This document shows, in pieces, positions 10,454 through 20,022 of a DNA stretch of 49,559 nt. The notes under the pieces were generated by a model. That model saw only the letters and a program-made list of their open reading frames with translations, searched no databases and was not told where the DNA came from. The stretch is taken from NCBI GenBank assembly GCA_011526585.1, contig WYBB01000100.1, positions 1 to 49,559 on the forward strand, given 5' to 3'. This DNA is from Deltaproteobacteria bacterium (GTDB lineage Bacteria > Myxococcota_A > UBA9042 > PHBI01). A program made the position numbers and the translations under genes. The first letter of the stretch is position 1; each line of letters begins with the position of its first letter.

Positions 10454-12553
10454 ATGTCGCCAAGGAATCCGCTGCTCGTCCCCCTGTCCATCTCGATGCT
10501 CGCGCTCGGCGCCTGCTGCGCGAGCGCGCCGAGTGTGTCTGAGGCGGCGACGCCCGAGCCGGCGCCGACTCCGACCGAGGTGACGCCGCCGCCGGTGTGG
10601 GCGGTCGGCACGCCCTCCGAGAGCCTGATCCCGCGTGAGGTGCTCTTCGGGGACCCGGAGCGCACGCGCGTCAACGTGAGCCCGGACGGCAAGCACCTGG
10701 CGTGGCTCGCGCCGCGCGACGGGGTGCTCAACGTGTGGGTCGCGCCGATCGGCGATCTCGCCAAGGCGCGCGCGGTCACGGCCGACCAGACGCGCCCGGT
10801 GCGGCGCTACCTCTGGGCCTTCGACTCGCGCCACATCCTGTACCTGCAGGACAAGGGCGGCGACGAGAACTTCCGCTTGTTCAAGGTCGACCTGCAGGGT
10901 GGTGACGCGGTGGTCGAGCTCGCCGGAGCCGACGGTGCGCGCGTCGAGCTCTTCGGCGCGTCCTCGCGCAAGCCGGGCGAGATCGTCATCGGGATCAACG
11001 ATCGCGACGCGCGCTGGCACGACCCGTGGCGGGTCGAGCTCGCGACGGGCAAGCGCGACAAGCTCATGGACAACCAGGGCCATGCCGGCTTCGTGCTCGA
11101 CGAGGACCTGAAGGTGCGCCTCGGGATCAAGGCGCGCGCCGACGGCGGCATGGACGTCGAAGCGCCCGACAAGAGTGGCGCGTGGGCAACGATCAAGGCG
11201 ATCGCGCACGAGGACGTCATGACCACCGAGGTCGTCGGCTTCGACCCGAGCGGCAAGAACGTCTACCTCATCGACAGCACCGGGCGCGACACCGGCGCCT
11301 TCTATATGTGGAATCTGGCCAAGGACGAAAAGAAGCTGATCGCCGAGCACCCCAAGGCCGACGCCAGCGAGATCCTGGTGCACCCGACCAAGGGCACGGT
11401 CGAGGCGGTCGCCTTCACCTGGGACAAGCGGCGCTGGACCGTGCTCGACAAGGGCGTGGCCAAGGACCTCGAGACGCTCGGCGCGGTGCACGAGGGCGAG
11501 ATCGACGTCGTGTCGCGCACGCTCGATGACAGGACATGGATCGTCGTCTTCAAGGACGATCGGCAGCCGGCGGTCTACTACCGCTTCGATCGCAAGGACA
11601 AGAAGGCGACGCGACTCTTCACGGCCTATCCGCAGCTCGAAGGCCAGCCGCTCGTGAAGATGCACGCCGTCGTGCCCAAGGCGCGCGACGGGCTCGAGCT
11701 GGTGAGCTACCTGAGCCTGCCGCCCGAGTCCGATCCCGACGGCGACGGCAAGCCGGACAAGGCGCAGCCGACGATCCTGCTCGTGCACGGCGGGCCGTGG
11801 GCGCGCGACAACTGGGGCTACAACCCGCTGCACCAGCTGCTGGCGAACCGTGGCTACGCGGTCCTGTCGGTGAACTTCCGCGGCTCGACCGGGTTCGGCA
11901 AGGCCTTCGTCAACGCGTCCGACATGCAGTGGGGCAAGGCGATGCACGACGACCTCCTCGACGCGGTGAGCTGGGCGGTCGAAGGCGGCATCGCCGACAA
12001 GAACGCGACCTGCATCATGGGGGGGAGCTACGGCGGCTACGCGACCCTGGTCGGGCTGAGCATGACGCCGGACGTCTTCGCGTGCGGCGTCGACATCGTC
12101 GGGCCGTCCAACATCATCACGCTGCTCGAGGCGATCCCGCCGTACTGGGCCTCGGCGGTTGCGTTGTTCAAGCAGCGCGTCGGCGACTGGACCACGCCGG
12201 AGGGCCGCGCGATGCTGACCGAACGCTCGCCGCTGACGCACGCCGCGCAGATCAAGAAGCCGCTCCTGATCGCGCAGGGCGCGAACGACCCGCGCGTCAA
12301 GCAGGCCGAGTCCGATCGGATCGTCAGCGCGATGCAGCAAAACGGGATCCCGGTCTCGTACGCGCTCTTCGCGGACGAGGGCCACGGCTTCGCGCGCCTG
12401 GAGAACCGGCTCGCGTTCTTCGCGGTCACCGAGGCGTTCCTCTCCGCGCACCTCGGCGGACGCTATCAGCCGGTGAAGGGCTTTTCGGGATCGAGCATCG
12501 CGATCAAGACCGGCGCCGAAGGGATCCCGGGGCTCGAGGGGCTCGTGCCGTAG
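10454..12553 (+). CDS. S9-family (prolyl oligopeptidase/acylaminoacyl-peptidase-like) lipoprotein
   Basis: A 699-residue serine peptidase. The N-terminus is a lipoprotein signal ending LGAC, followed by a Pro/Thr-rich linker. Residues about 50-390 form a propeller-like domain with repeated segments such as VSPDGKHLAWLAP. The C-terminal alpha/beta hydrolase has LLVHGGPW, the nucleophile in GGSYGG (Ser about 525), an Asp in GANDPRV (about 611) and His in DEGHGF (about 644), so the triad is complete. S9 enzymes cleave short peptides, so this is likely a periplasmic or surface peptide scavenger. It is 62 bp past the cytochrome cluster and separated by an inverted repeat, so it may be independently controlled. 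Confidence 0.9.
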   Translation: MSPRNPLLVPLSISMLALGACCASAPSVSEAATPEPAPTPTEVTPPPVWAVGTPSESLIPREVLFGDPERTRVNVSPDGKHLAWLAPRDGVLNVWVAPIGDLAKARAVTADQTRPVRRYLWAFDSRHILYLQDKGGDENFRLFKVDLQGGDAVVELAGADGARVELFGASSRKPGEIVIGINDRDARWHDPWRVELATGKRDKLMDNQGHAGFVLDEDLKVRLGIKARADGGMDVEAPDKSGAWATIKAIAHEDVMTTEVVGFDPSGKNVYLIDSTGRDTGAFYMWNLAKDEKKLIAEHPKADASEILVHPTKGTVEAVAFTWDKRRWTVLDKGVAKDLETLGAVHEGEIDVVSRTLDDRTWIVVFKDDRQPAVYYRFDRKDKKATRLFTAYPQLEGQPLVKMHAVVPKARDGLELVSYLSLPPESDPDGDGKPDKAQPTILLVHGGPWARDNWGYNPLHQLLANRGYAVLSVNFRGSTGFGKAFVNASDMQWGKAMHDDLLDAVSWAVEGGIADKNATCIMGGSYGGYATLVGLSMTPDVFACGVDIVGPSNIITLLEAIPPYWASAVALFKQRVGDWTTPEGRAMLTERSPLTHAAQIKKPLLIAQGANDPRVKQAESDRIVSAMQQNGIPVSYALFADEGHGFARLENRLAFFAVTEAFLSAHLGGRYQPVKGFSGSSIAIKTGAEGIPGLEGLVP

Positions 12554-12756
12554 GTGCACTCAGCGACCAGACGGGGCGGCGCGCGCGCAACGATGAGTGC
12601 CGATCGTGCTTCGGCGAACGCGTTTGAGGGACACGAGGGTGATGACGCGAGTTTGACACGGCGCGTCATTCTCTCGGTCAAACTGAGTGGTAATTCAGTC
12701 GTGGCGGGCGGGACTGAACGGTGACCGCATGGTCTTTACTTCTGCCGACTGTCGGG
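12554..12756. other. Intergenic region between S9 peptidase and tRNA-Leu
   Basis: No convincing gene is seen. The region separates a plus-strand gene from the 3' end of a minus-strand tRNA, so it should contain termination signals. The only symmetry noticed is a weak ACTGA/TCAGT pair at 12682-12699, without a U-run. Confidence 0.5.
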
Positions 12757-12840
12757 TGCCGGGAGCGGGACTCGAACCCGCATGCTCTCGCGAGCGAGGG
12801 ATTTTAAGTCCCCTGCGTCTACCGATTTCGCCATCCCGGC
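12757..12840 (-). tRNA. tRNA-Leu (anticodon UAA)
   Basis: The minus strand reads GCCGGGA at the 5' acceptor (12840-12834), a D-arm with AATCGGTAGA, the anticodon loop CTTAAAA giving UAA, a long variable arm as expected for a class II leucine tRNA, a TTCGA T-loop, and TCCCGGC closing the acceptor stem with discriminator A at 12757. Length is 84 nt without CCA. The next bases read CCC, so CCA is not encoded and must be added after transcription. Confidence 0.95.
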
Positions 12841-12877
12841 TTGGCGCGCTGCGCGGCAACGACGATCGCATGAACGA

Positions 12878-12911
12878 CGACGCCCTGGCAACGGGTGCTG
12901 CCAGGGCGTCG
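12878..12911. terminator. Strong hairpin between the Cys-rich gene and tRNA-Leu
   Basis: Perfect 13-bp stem CGACGCCCTGGCA (12878-12890) and its complement (12899-12911) around an 8-nt loop, 28 bp after the stop of the minus-strand gene ending at 12939. No U-run follows. It probably ends the small-gene transcript before the tRNA. Confidence 0.6.
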
Positions 12912-12938
12912 AGGTTGGAGTCGGTGTGTCGCGAAGGG

Positions 12939-13130
12939 TCAGGTGCTGGCGTACTCGAGGCGAACCTTGAGCCCGTGCGAGCACTTGAAGCACGGGGAGT
13001 GACGGATGTTGAGAGAGTTCGCGTTGACATAGTCATCGATGCACTCGGTGACTTTGACATCGCGGTTGAGGAACTTGCAGAAGAAGTCTTCGGCGGTTTT
13101 CTTCTTGAGGACAGGCGCCTGGGATTGCAA
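12939..13130 (-). CDS. Small Cys-rich protein, possible zinc binder
   Basis: A protein of about 63 residues containing four cysteines arranged as CKFLNRDV...CIDDYVNANS...CFKC. The YVNANS/CFKC segment looks conserved and could bind zinc, but I cannot name a family. A TTG start at 13130 is chosen because AGGAG lies 9 nt upstream. The alternative ATG at 13205 would add 25 residues of Arg-rich, low-quality sequence. Base composition here is less GC-extreme than in neighbours (many AAG, AAC, TTC codons). A TTGACA-containing promoter upstream and a strong hairpin downstream support a real transcription unit. Confidence 0.6.
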   Translation of the reverse strand: MQSQAPVLKKKTAEDFFCKFLNRDVKVTECIDDYVNANSLNIRHSPCFKCSHGLKVRLEYAST

Positions 13131-13247
13131 GGAACAACTCTCCTGGTGACGGGGATAGAGATGCCCTGCGAGGCGTGACGAGCCGCGCGTGCGTGTGGTT
13201 CTCATTCGAGGCTCGGGTCAGGCCCCGCTGTTGCTAGGTACGCGGCA

Positions 13248-13276
13248 TATATCCAAAGCTGCACCAGGGGTGTCAA
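13248..13276 (-). promoter_or_regulatory. Putative promoter of the Cys-rich gene
   Basis: On the minus strand, a perfect TTGACA (13276-13271) and a TA-rich box GATATA (13253-13248) 17 bp away; TATATG two bases further is an alternative. The transcript would have a leader of about 110 nt before the TTG start at 13130. Confidence 0.45.
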
Positions 13277-13279
13277 GCA

Positions 13280-13318
13280 GGAAATTTCCGCGATTTGCGT
13301 GCAAATTTTTGATTGACA
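13280..13318. promoter_or_regulatory. AT-rich palindromes in a divergent promoter region
   Basis: GGAAATTTCC (13280-13289) and ATTTGC-GT-GCAAAT (13293-13306) are perfect palindromes in a patch far more AT-rich than the rest of the window. A TTGACA follows on the plus strand at 13313-13318, although no good -10 box pairs with it. They are candidate operator sites for the divergent Cys-rich and MepA-type genes. Confidence 0.4.
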
Positions 13319-13451
13319 GGTGCCGACCATGGAACGATTCCTACGCGGTTGCCGCGTTCCAACGGGGCCGTGTGACGGGCACGGCGACGCGGCCGGAACG
13401 GGACGGCGACGGGGTAGGATGAGGCGCGGCGGCTGGTTGGTTGAGGCTCGC

Positions 13452-15062
13452 ATGCGCGTGTCGCTCCTCGTGATGATCTCGCTCATGGTGTCGGCCGAAG
13501 CCGCCGCGAGCCCGCCGAGCGCACGCGAGGCGAAGGCCTGGCTGGCGCTGCCGAGCGGCTCGACGAGCCTCGGGCGCACCAACGGCGGCCAGCTCGTCGG
13601 CGCCGTCGCGCTGCCGCCGAGGGGCGCGGGCTACGCGGTGCTCTCGCACGCGCTCGGGCGCAAGACCAACTTCGGCACGGCCGAGCTCATCGCCGCCATC
13701 GAGCGCGCGACGCGCGCGGTGCGCGAGGCGTACCCGGGATCGGTGCTCGGGATCGGCAACCTCGGCTTTGCGAGCGGCGAGAAGATCCCCTGGTCGGTCT
13801 CACACCAGTCGGGGCGCGACGGCGATCTCGGCATGTACGCGACGACGCTCGACGGCCAGCCGATCCAGGCGATGCCGTTCTACGACTTCGGGCTGGACGG
13901 GCTGGCGACGGGCCCCGGCGGCCAGAAGGTCCGCTTCGACGTGCCGCGCAACCTGAAGCTCGTGGTCACGCTCGCCGAGGACGCCGAGGCGCGCGTGCAG
14001 TACATCTTCGTCGCCACCTGGCTCAAGGAGATGTTGCTCGCCGAGGCGCGGCGGACCGGCGTACGCTCGGAGACGATCGCCAAGCTCGCCGAGCTGATGC
14101 ACCAGCCGACCGACTCCAACCCGCACGCCGACCACTACCACGTGCGCCTCTTCTGCTCGGTCGAGGATCGCCAGTACGGGTGCCTCAACCGCGGCCCGGT
14201 GCGCATGTGGGTCGACCTCGGTGACCGCGAGCACGCCGAGGCCGCGCGGCGGGTCGCTTCGATCCTGACGATGACCGGGCGAGGGGCCGAGGGGTTGCAC
14301 GTGCGCGCGCTCGAGCGGCTCGGCGCGATGATGGCGGCGAGCGAGATCGACGCGGTGATCGCTGCGCTGTCGTCACCGGCGAAGGCGGTGCGCAAGGCCG
14401 CGCTGGCGACGGTGATCACGATCGGCGATCCGACGGCGGCCGAAGGAATCGTGCGGGTGCTGCCCGAGGTCACCGACGCGGACTGGGCGGCGGCGCTCTT
14501 CGACGCGGTGCCCGCGCTCGACACCGAGGCGCTGGTGCCGCTGGCCGAGCGCGCGCTGGCGCCGGGCGGGGTCGAGGGGCTCCTGCACGTGAAGGTGCGC
14601 AAGATGGCCGGGCCGAAGGTGCGCATCGCGGCGATCCGCGTGCTGCGCGACGCGGGGGCGGCGCGGCACGTCGAGGCCTTGATCGCGCTGGCGGCCGAGC
14701 GCGACGCGGGCGTCAAGCGGGCGGCGCTCGACGCGCTGGAGCATCGCACCTGCCACAAGCTCAGGGACGCCAAGGCCTATCGTGCGTGGTTGGAGCGTCA
14801 TCGCGCCGAGGACGAGCTCGGCTGGATCGAGCGTGGGCTCGGAGGGGCCAAGGCCTTTCCGCGCGGCATGCGCACGAAGGACGGGGTCGCGCGCCTCATC
14901 GCGCGGCTCGCCAAGCGTCCGGCGATCCGCGCGTGCGCGGCACGTGCGCTGGTCGCGCTGACGGGCCACGAGATCGACTGGCGGCTGCGCACGCCGGCGC
15001 GCAACAAGAAGCACTGGACGAGCTGGTGGGCGGACAACGCCGAGGCGAGCGCGCTGCCATGA
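13452..15062 (+). CDS. MepA-like murein endopeptidase (M74) fused to HEAT-type repeats
   Basis: A 536-residue secreted protein. The signal peptide (MRVSLLVMISLMVSAEAAA) fixes the ATG at 13452 rather than the longer frame start at 13320. Residues about 25-255 match penicillin-insensitive murein endopeptidase: LGIGNLGF, SHQSGRDGD with metal ligands His118 and Asp125, and PHADHYHVRL with His225/228/230. MepA cuts D-Ala-mDAP cross-links of peptidoglycan in the periplasm. Residues about 275-500 are Ala/Leu-rich helical repeats with HEAT-like spacing (VRKAALATVITIGDP, VKRAALDALEHR), an addition not found in E. coli MepA. The stop overlaps the next start (ATGA). Confidence 0.85.
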   Translation: MRVSLLVMISLMVSAEAAASPPSAREAKAWLALPSGSTSLGRTNGGQLVGAVALPPRGAGYAVLSHALGRKTNFGTAELIAAIERATRAVREAYPGSVLGIGNLGFASGEKIPWSVSHQSGRDGDLGMYATTLDGQPIQAMPFYDFGLDGLATGPGGQKVRFDVPRNLKLVVTLAEDAEARVQYIFVATWLKEMLLAEARRTGVRSETIAKLAELMHQPTDSNPHADHYHVRLFCSVEDRQYGCLNRGPVRMWVDLGDREHAEAARRVASILTMTGRGAEGLHVRALERLGAMMAASEIDAVIAALSSPAKAVRKAALATVITIGDPTAAEGIVRVLPEVTDADWAAALFDAVPALDTEALVPLAERALAPGGVEGLLHVKVRKMAGPKVRIAAIRVLRDAGAARHVEALIALAAERDAGVKRAALDALEHRTCHKLRDAKAYRAWLERHRAEDELGWIERGLGGAKAFPRGMRTKDGVARLIARLAKRPAIRACAARALVALTGHEIDWRLRTPARNKKHWTSWWADNAEASALP

Positions 15063-15634
15063 GCGAGTGGGCGCGCGGTGGTGTGGGCGAGATGGGGCAC
15101 CTGGTGGTCACCGGTTTCTCGGGCTTCGAGGATGTGGCGATCAACGCGTCGGGGCTCGTCGCAGAGCGGCTGCATGGCCAGGTGATCGACGGTCTCGCCG
15201 TGCGCGGTGAGGTCCTGCCGACCGCGTTCGGGCGGGCGCGTGCGCGGATGGTCGAGCTCGGAGAAGGCGCGGGTTGCCGCGCGGTGCTGGCGCTCGGGGT
15301 GTGGCGCGGCGCGGACTGGCGGCTCGAGCGGCGCGCCTGGGGTGAAGTGAAGAGCGCGCGCGCCGACGTGCACGGCGAGGTCTGGCGCGGTCGCACACTC
15401 GGCCCCGATCACGAGGCGTCCTTGCCGATCGCCGATCTGGCGAAGGAGCTCGGCGTGCGCGTCTCCGACGACTGCGGCGGCTACGTGTGCAACGCGGCCT
15501 ATCACGCGCTGCTCGGCGCCGGCGTGCGCGGCGCCTTCCTGCACATGCCGCGCGACATCGGCGCCCGTGGGCTCGAGGCGAGCGAGCGCATGGCGCGCGC
15601 GCTGCTCTCGCGGCTCGTGAGGGGGATCCGATGA
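15059..15634 (+). CDS. Pyroglutamyl-peptidase (C15)-like protein
   Basis: A 191-residue protein translationally coupled to the MepA-type gene. The start has the family pattern VTGFSGFED..INAS, and the catalytic residues are present: Glu90 in LERRAW, Cys144 in GGYVCNAAYHALL and His162 in FLHMP. C15 enzymes remove N-terminal pyroglutamate from peptides in the cytosol. Several flanking positions differ from the consensus (for example AGRYLCN is DCGGYVCN), so substrate range may differ. No signal peptide is seen. The next gene starts in its stop codon. Confidence 0.8.
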   Translation: MSEWARGGVGEMGHLVVTGFSGFEDVAINASGLVAERLHGQVIDGLAVRGEVLPTAFGRARARMVELGEGAGCRAVLALGVWRGADWRLERRAWGEVKSARADVHGEVWRGRTLGPDHEASLPIADLAKELGVRVSDDCGGYVCNAAYHALLGAGVRGAFLHMPRDIGARGLEASERMARALLSRLVRGIR

Positions 15635-16464
15635 GTTGGGCCGTCACGCTCGAAGGCGAGGCTGCCTTCGAGGCCGGCTATCGGCTGCACCGTCTCGGTC
15701 TGGCGGGGGAGGGCTTCGAGGTGACGCCGGGCTATCTCAAGGCGGAGACCGAGCTGCGTCGGGTCGCGCGCGTGAGGCTGCCGCCGCCGGTCGCGTGGGC
15801 GAGCGTGGCCGAGGCGCTCGCGGCCGCCGAGGTGCCCGAGGGCGCGAGCTCGGATCGGGCGTGGTACCGGCGGCGGGTCGAGGCCGGCGAAGGGCGCGAG
15901 GTCGGCGCGTTCGCCGCGAAGGTCACGGCGATCGACACGGCGTGGCGGCCGAAGGTGGCGACCGGCTTTCTGGTCTCGCCGGCGGTGCGCGTCATGCCGT
16001 GTCTGGCGCGGGTGCCGCACGAGGTCTGCGGAGGGCGGCCGCTGGTGGTCGTCGGACCCGGGCTCGCGGAGAGCCTCGGGCTCCTCGGCGCGGTCGCGCT
16101 CGGGGTCGAGGCGGTCGTCATGGACGCGCTGCCCGAGGCGCTGCCGGCGGAGACGCGCCACTTCGTCGTCATGATGGTCGCGGGCAGCGTGCTCGTGCGG
16201 CGTGGGATCGATCTGGCGGCGCTCGACGTCCTGCTCGCGGACACGACGCGTGTGCTCCTGCCGCCGCAACATCGCGAGGGCGTGCTCGAAAAGCGCGTGC
16301 GCGCGCTCCTGAAGCACGACCTCGTCGACCAGGCGCCCGGCGAGATCGAGCGCATGATCCACGGGCTCGCGCGGCGGCGCGCCGACCGTCTCCTGCGCGC
16401 GTGGCAGCGAGGCTTCTTCGTGCCGCGTGGCCTCGACCTCGCGGCGCTCGAACCGGGGGCGTGA
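15631..16464 (+). CDS. Conserved-looking protein of unknown function
   Basis: A 277-residue protein whose ATG overlaps the stop of the C15-like gene. It lacks a signal peptide or clear membrane segment and has an Ala/Val/Leu/Arg-rich composition. The middle part (RPLVVVGPGLAESLGLLGAVALG) looks like an alpha/beta core. The C-terminal part is basic and helical. I do not recognise a family. Tight coupling to a peptidoglycan endopeptidase and an aminopeptidase-like protein suggests a role in the same process, but nothing in its own sequence proves this. Confidence 0.7.
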   Translation: MSWAVTLEGEAAFEAGYRLHRLGLAGEGFEVTPGYLKAETELRRVARVRLPPPVAWASVAEALAAAEVPEGASSDRAWYRRRVEAGEGREVGAFAAKVTAIDTAWRPKVATGFLVSPAVRVMPCLARVPHEVCGGRPLVVVGPGLAESLGLLGAVALGVEAVVMDALPEALPAETRHFVVMMVAGSVLVRRGIDLAALDVLLADTTRVLLPPQHREGVLEKRVRALLKHDLVDQAPGEIERMIHGLARRRADRLLRAWQRGFFVPRGLDLAALEPGA

Positions 16465-16493
16465 CCGGAATCGCGGCGGGAGCGTGGTCGCGG

Positions 16494-16521
16494 TTGTGCG
16501 AGGCCGCCGTCCCTGTTAGAG
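16494..16521 (+). promoter_or_regulatory. Putative promoter of the OmpA-family gene
   Basis: TTGTGC (16494-16499), a 16-bp spacer and TTAGAG (16516-16521), about 75 nt before the expected mature start region. The spacing matches the box found before the small gene at 3857. Confidence 0.4.
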
Positions 16522-16601
16522 TCCGCCGGTTCGTGCCGCGAAGGTTCGTAAAATCAATGACTTTCGCAGGCTCGCTGAACGGACGTGGAGGGTGTCTGGC
16601 G

Positions 16602-18284
<1,683 letters not shown>

Positions 18285-18358
18285 GCGATGCGCCTGTGGC
18301 CGACGACGACGTCGGTTCACGGGCGCTTCGGTGACAGTCGCGTAGAACAGGGGACCGC

Positions 18359-19012
18359 ATGGGTGCGCTGGCCGGTACCATCACGATGACGTGCTACTAC
18401 GTGCGTGGTGAGATCCCGAAAGACTTCAAGACGTCGTATCTCGACGCGCTGCGGAGGAACCGCTTCGTCGACATCAACCTCGATCTCGAGCACGAGGAGT
18501 CGATGGGCTGGGTCACGATCGCCGATCCGTTCAACAGCGAGTTCGAGCTCAACGATGTCCTGTGGGGGAGCTACCTGATGGTCGCGCTCCGCCACGACAC
18601 GATCCGGCTGCCGGCGACGGCGTTCAAGCTGCACCTGAGAAAGGCGATCGCCGAGCACCTCAAGAAGTCCGGCAAGGAGAAGCTGTCCAAGGCCGAGAGC
18701 GACGAAGTGCGTGAGCGGCTGGAGCGGCAGCTCAAGAAGAAGGCGCTGCCCAACATCAAGACCTATGACGTGGTCTGGAACATGGACCGCGGGGTGGTCT
18801 GGCTGTGGTCGACCAACAAGAAGGTCAACGAGCAGTTCCTCGACTTCTTCCAGGAGACGTTCGGGCTGATGCCGTACGAGAAGAGCCCGTATGCCCAGCT
18901 CGAGCAGCTCGGCATGGAGGAGGAGGCGCTCGAGCGCCTGCTGGAGCTCGAGCCGGCGGCGATGTCCGCGCCGCCCGGTGAAGGCGGCCGACGCAAGCGG
19001 AGGGCCGGCTGA
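18359..19012 (+). CDS. RdgC-like protein, N-terminal half
   Basis: A 217-residue cytosolic protein resembling the first two thirds of recombination-associated RdgC. From the start it reads GALAGTITMTCYYVRGEIP. A central helix pair (LRKAIAEHLKKSGKEKLSK...) aligns by eye with the Lys/Glu-rich KIAKLEAEQARKLKKTEK region of E. coli RdgC, followed by a strand VWNMDRGVVWLWS like MWIDTVNGLIMV. RdgC binds double-stranded DNA as a ring and restrains RecA. E. coli RdgC is about 300 residues in one chain, whereas this protein stops after a basic linker and the next gene begins at TGATG. It could also be a distinct family. Confidence 0.55.
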   Translation: MGALAGTITMTCYYVRGEIPKDFKTSYLDALRRNRFVDINLDLEHEESMGWVTIADPFNSEFELNDVLWGSYLMVALRHDTIRLPATAFKLHLRKAIAEHLKKSGKEKLSKAESDEVRERLERQLKKKALPNIKTYDVVWNMDRGVVWLWSTNKKVNEQFLDFFQETFGLMPYEKSPYAQLEQLGMEEEALERLLELEPAAMSAPPGEGGRRKRRAG

Positions 19013-19539
19013 TGGACATCATCAACCGCATCAACTCGACACGCTATCTCGGGCGCGAGTTCCTGACCTGGCTCTGGTATCGGAGCGCGCTGCAGAGCGG
19101 GGTCTTCGAGGTCGACGGGCACGACGGGCCGCTCGAGGTGTGGTTCGACGCCAAGCTCACGCTGGAGGCGCAGGGCGACATCAAGGAGTCCAACGTCATC
19201 AAGGCGGAGAACCCGACCGAGACGAGCGAGGCGCAGGCCGCGCTCTTGAGCGGCAAGCTGGTGAGCGACGCGCGGCTGCGCGTCGTGAGCGGGCAGAAGC
19301 AGTGGACGCTGGCGATCAAGGGCGACACGCTCGGGCTCTCGGGCGTGAAGATCCCGGCGCTGCTCTCGCGCGAGGACGACGACCAGCTCTACGAGCGTTT
19401 CATGTTGATCGAGGAGATCGAGGACATGGTGCACGCGCTCTTTCGGAGCTTCATGGAGCTGCGTATCGACGACGAGGCGTGGCGGCCCGAGGTGCAGGCG
19501 ATCCGGGCGTGGGTGCATCGCGCGAGCACCACCGCCTGA
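19012..19539 (+). CDS. RdgC-like protein, C-terminal half (partner)
   Basis: A 175-residue protein whose ATG overlaps the stop of the preceding gene (TGATG). It begins REFLTWLWYRSAL, reminiscent of the LTEWV segment that opens the second half of E. coli RdgC. It continues with an order of elements similar to that protein: a variable strand region, SGKLVSDARLRV, QWTLAIKGDTLGLSGVKIP, and a final helix (ERFMLIEEIEDMVHALFRSF). I infer that the two genes encode an RdgC split into two chains. No motif beyond this order was recognised, so the call is tentative. A 122-bp palindromic repeat begins 13 bp after the stop. Confidence 0.45.
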   Translation: MDIINRINSTRYLGREFLTWLWYRSALQSGVFEVDGHDGPLEVWFDAKLTLEAQGDIKESNVIKAENPTETSEAQAALLSGKLVSDARLRVVSGQKQWTLAIKGDTLGLSGVKIPALLSREDDDQLYERFMLIEEIEDMVHALFRSFMELRIDDEAWRPEVQAIRAWVHRASTTA

Positions 19540-19551
19540 GCGAAATCGAGT

Positions 19552-19673
19552 TCGCCAGCGAGACGCGCGCGGCCAAGGAGCAAGCGCCGGGAGGGAGGAG
19601 GCGACCTCACGGTCGCCGCACGACCGACCAAGCGCAGCGACGCCGGCCCCGCGCGTCGTAGCGGCGAACTCAG
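19552..19673. repeat. 122-bp intergenic palindromic repeat, copy 1
   Basis: About 107 of 122 positions match the copy at 24843-24964, without gaps. It contains a central hairpin GGCGACC-TCAC-GGTCGCC (19600-19617), and its outer ends are complementary at about 17 of 23 positions, so the whole unit can fold into a long hairpin. It lies between two convergent genes and overlaps the yggX stop codon. A bidirectional terminator or non-autonomous repeat element is likely. Confidence 0.75.
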
Positions 19674-19966
19674 ACGCCTGAGAGGCCGCCTTCGGGGCCG
19701 GCGCCCAGGTCGCCGTCGGAGCCGTCGAGACAGAAGAACTTGGCGGCCATCTCCTCGAGGAACTGGCGGTGCGCGGCCTCGCCGAGGTGAAGACGATATT
19801 CGTTGATCACCTTGATCTGCATGTCGAGCCACTCGCTCCAGGCGCGCTGCGAGACGTGCTGGCGGATCTTGTCGGCGAAGGGGCCGGAGAAGGTCAGGCG
19901 CGAGGTGATCGCGGGGAGCTCCTGCTTGTGGCGGGAGCACATGACGGTCGGGATGGGATCGCTCAT
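19670..19966 (-). CDS. yggX: YggX-family Fe(II)-trafficking protein
   Basis: A 98-residue protein matching YggX: the near-N-terminal Cys (VMCSRHKQELP), LTFSGPFADKIRQHVSQRAW, EWLDMQIKVINEYRL and RQFLEEMAAKFF are all family signatures. YggX protects iron-sulfur clusters from oxidation and is linked to labile iron, acting in the cytosol. The ATG at 19966 is chosen because it places the conserved Cys about 10 residues from the start; an upstream in-frame start adds unrelated residues. The C-terminal tail is Gly/Asp-rich. The stop codon lies inside the 122-bp repeat. Confidence 0.9.
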   Translation of the reverse strand: MSDPIPTVMCSRHKQELPAITSRLTFSGPFADKIRQHVSQRAWSEWLDMQIKVINEYRLHLGEAAHRQFLEEMAAKFFCLDGSDGDLGAGPEGGLSGV

Positions 19967-20022
19967 GAGGGCCTTGTAGGCCCCGCGAGCGGGATGGGCA
20001 AGCGTCGTGACGTCACGTGCGC

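Noticed and set aside
12687..13178. Plus-strand open frame across tRNA-Leu
   Set aside because: It overlaps the tRNA and the terminator hairpin in antisense and has no recognisable features.
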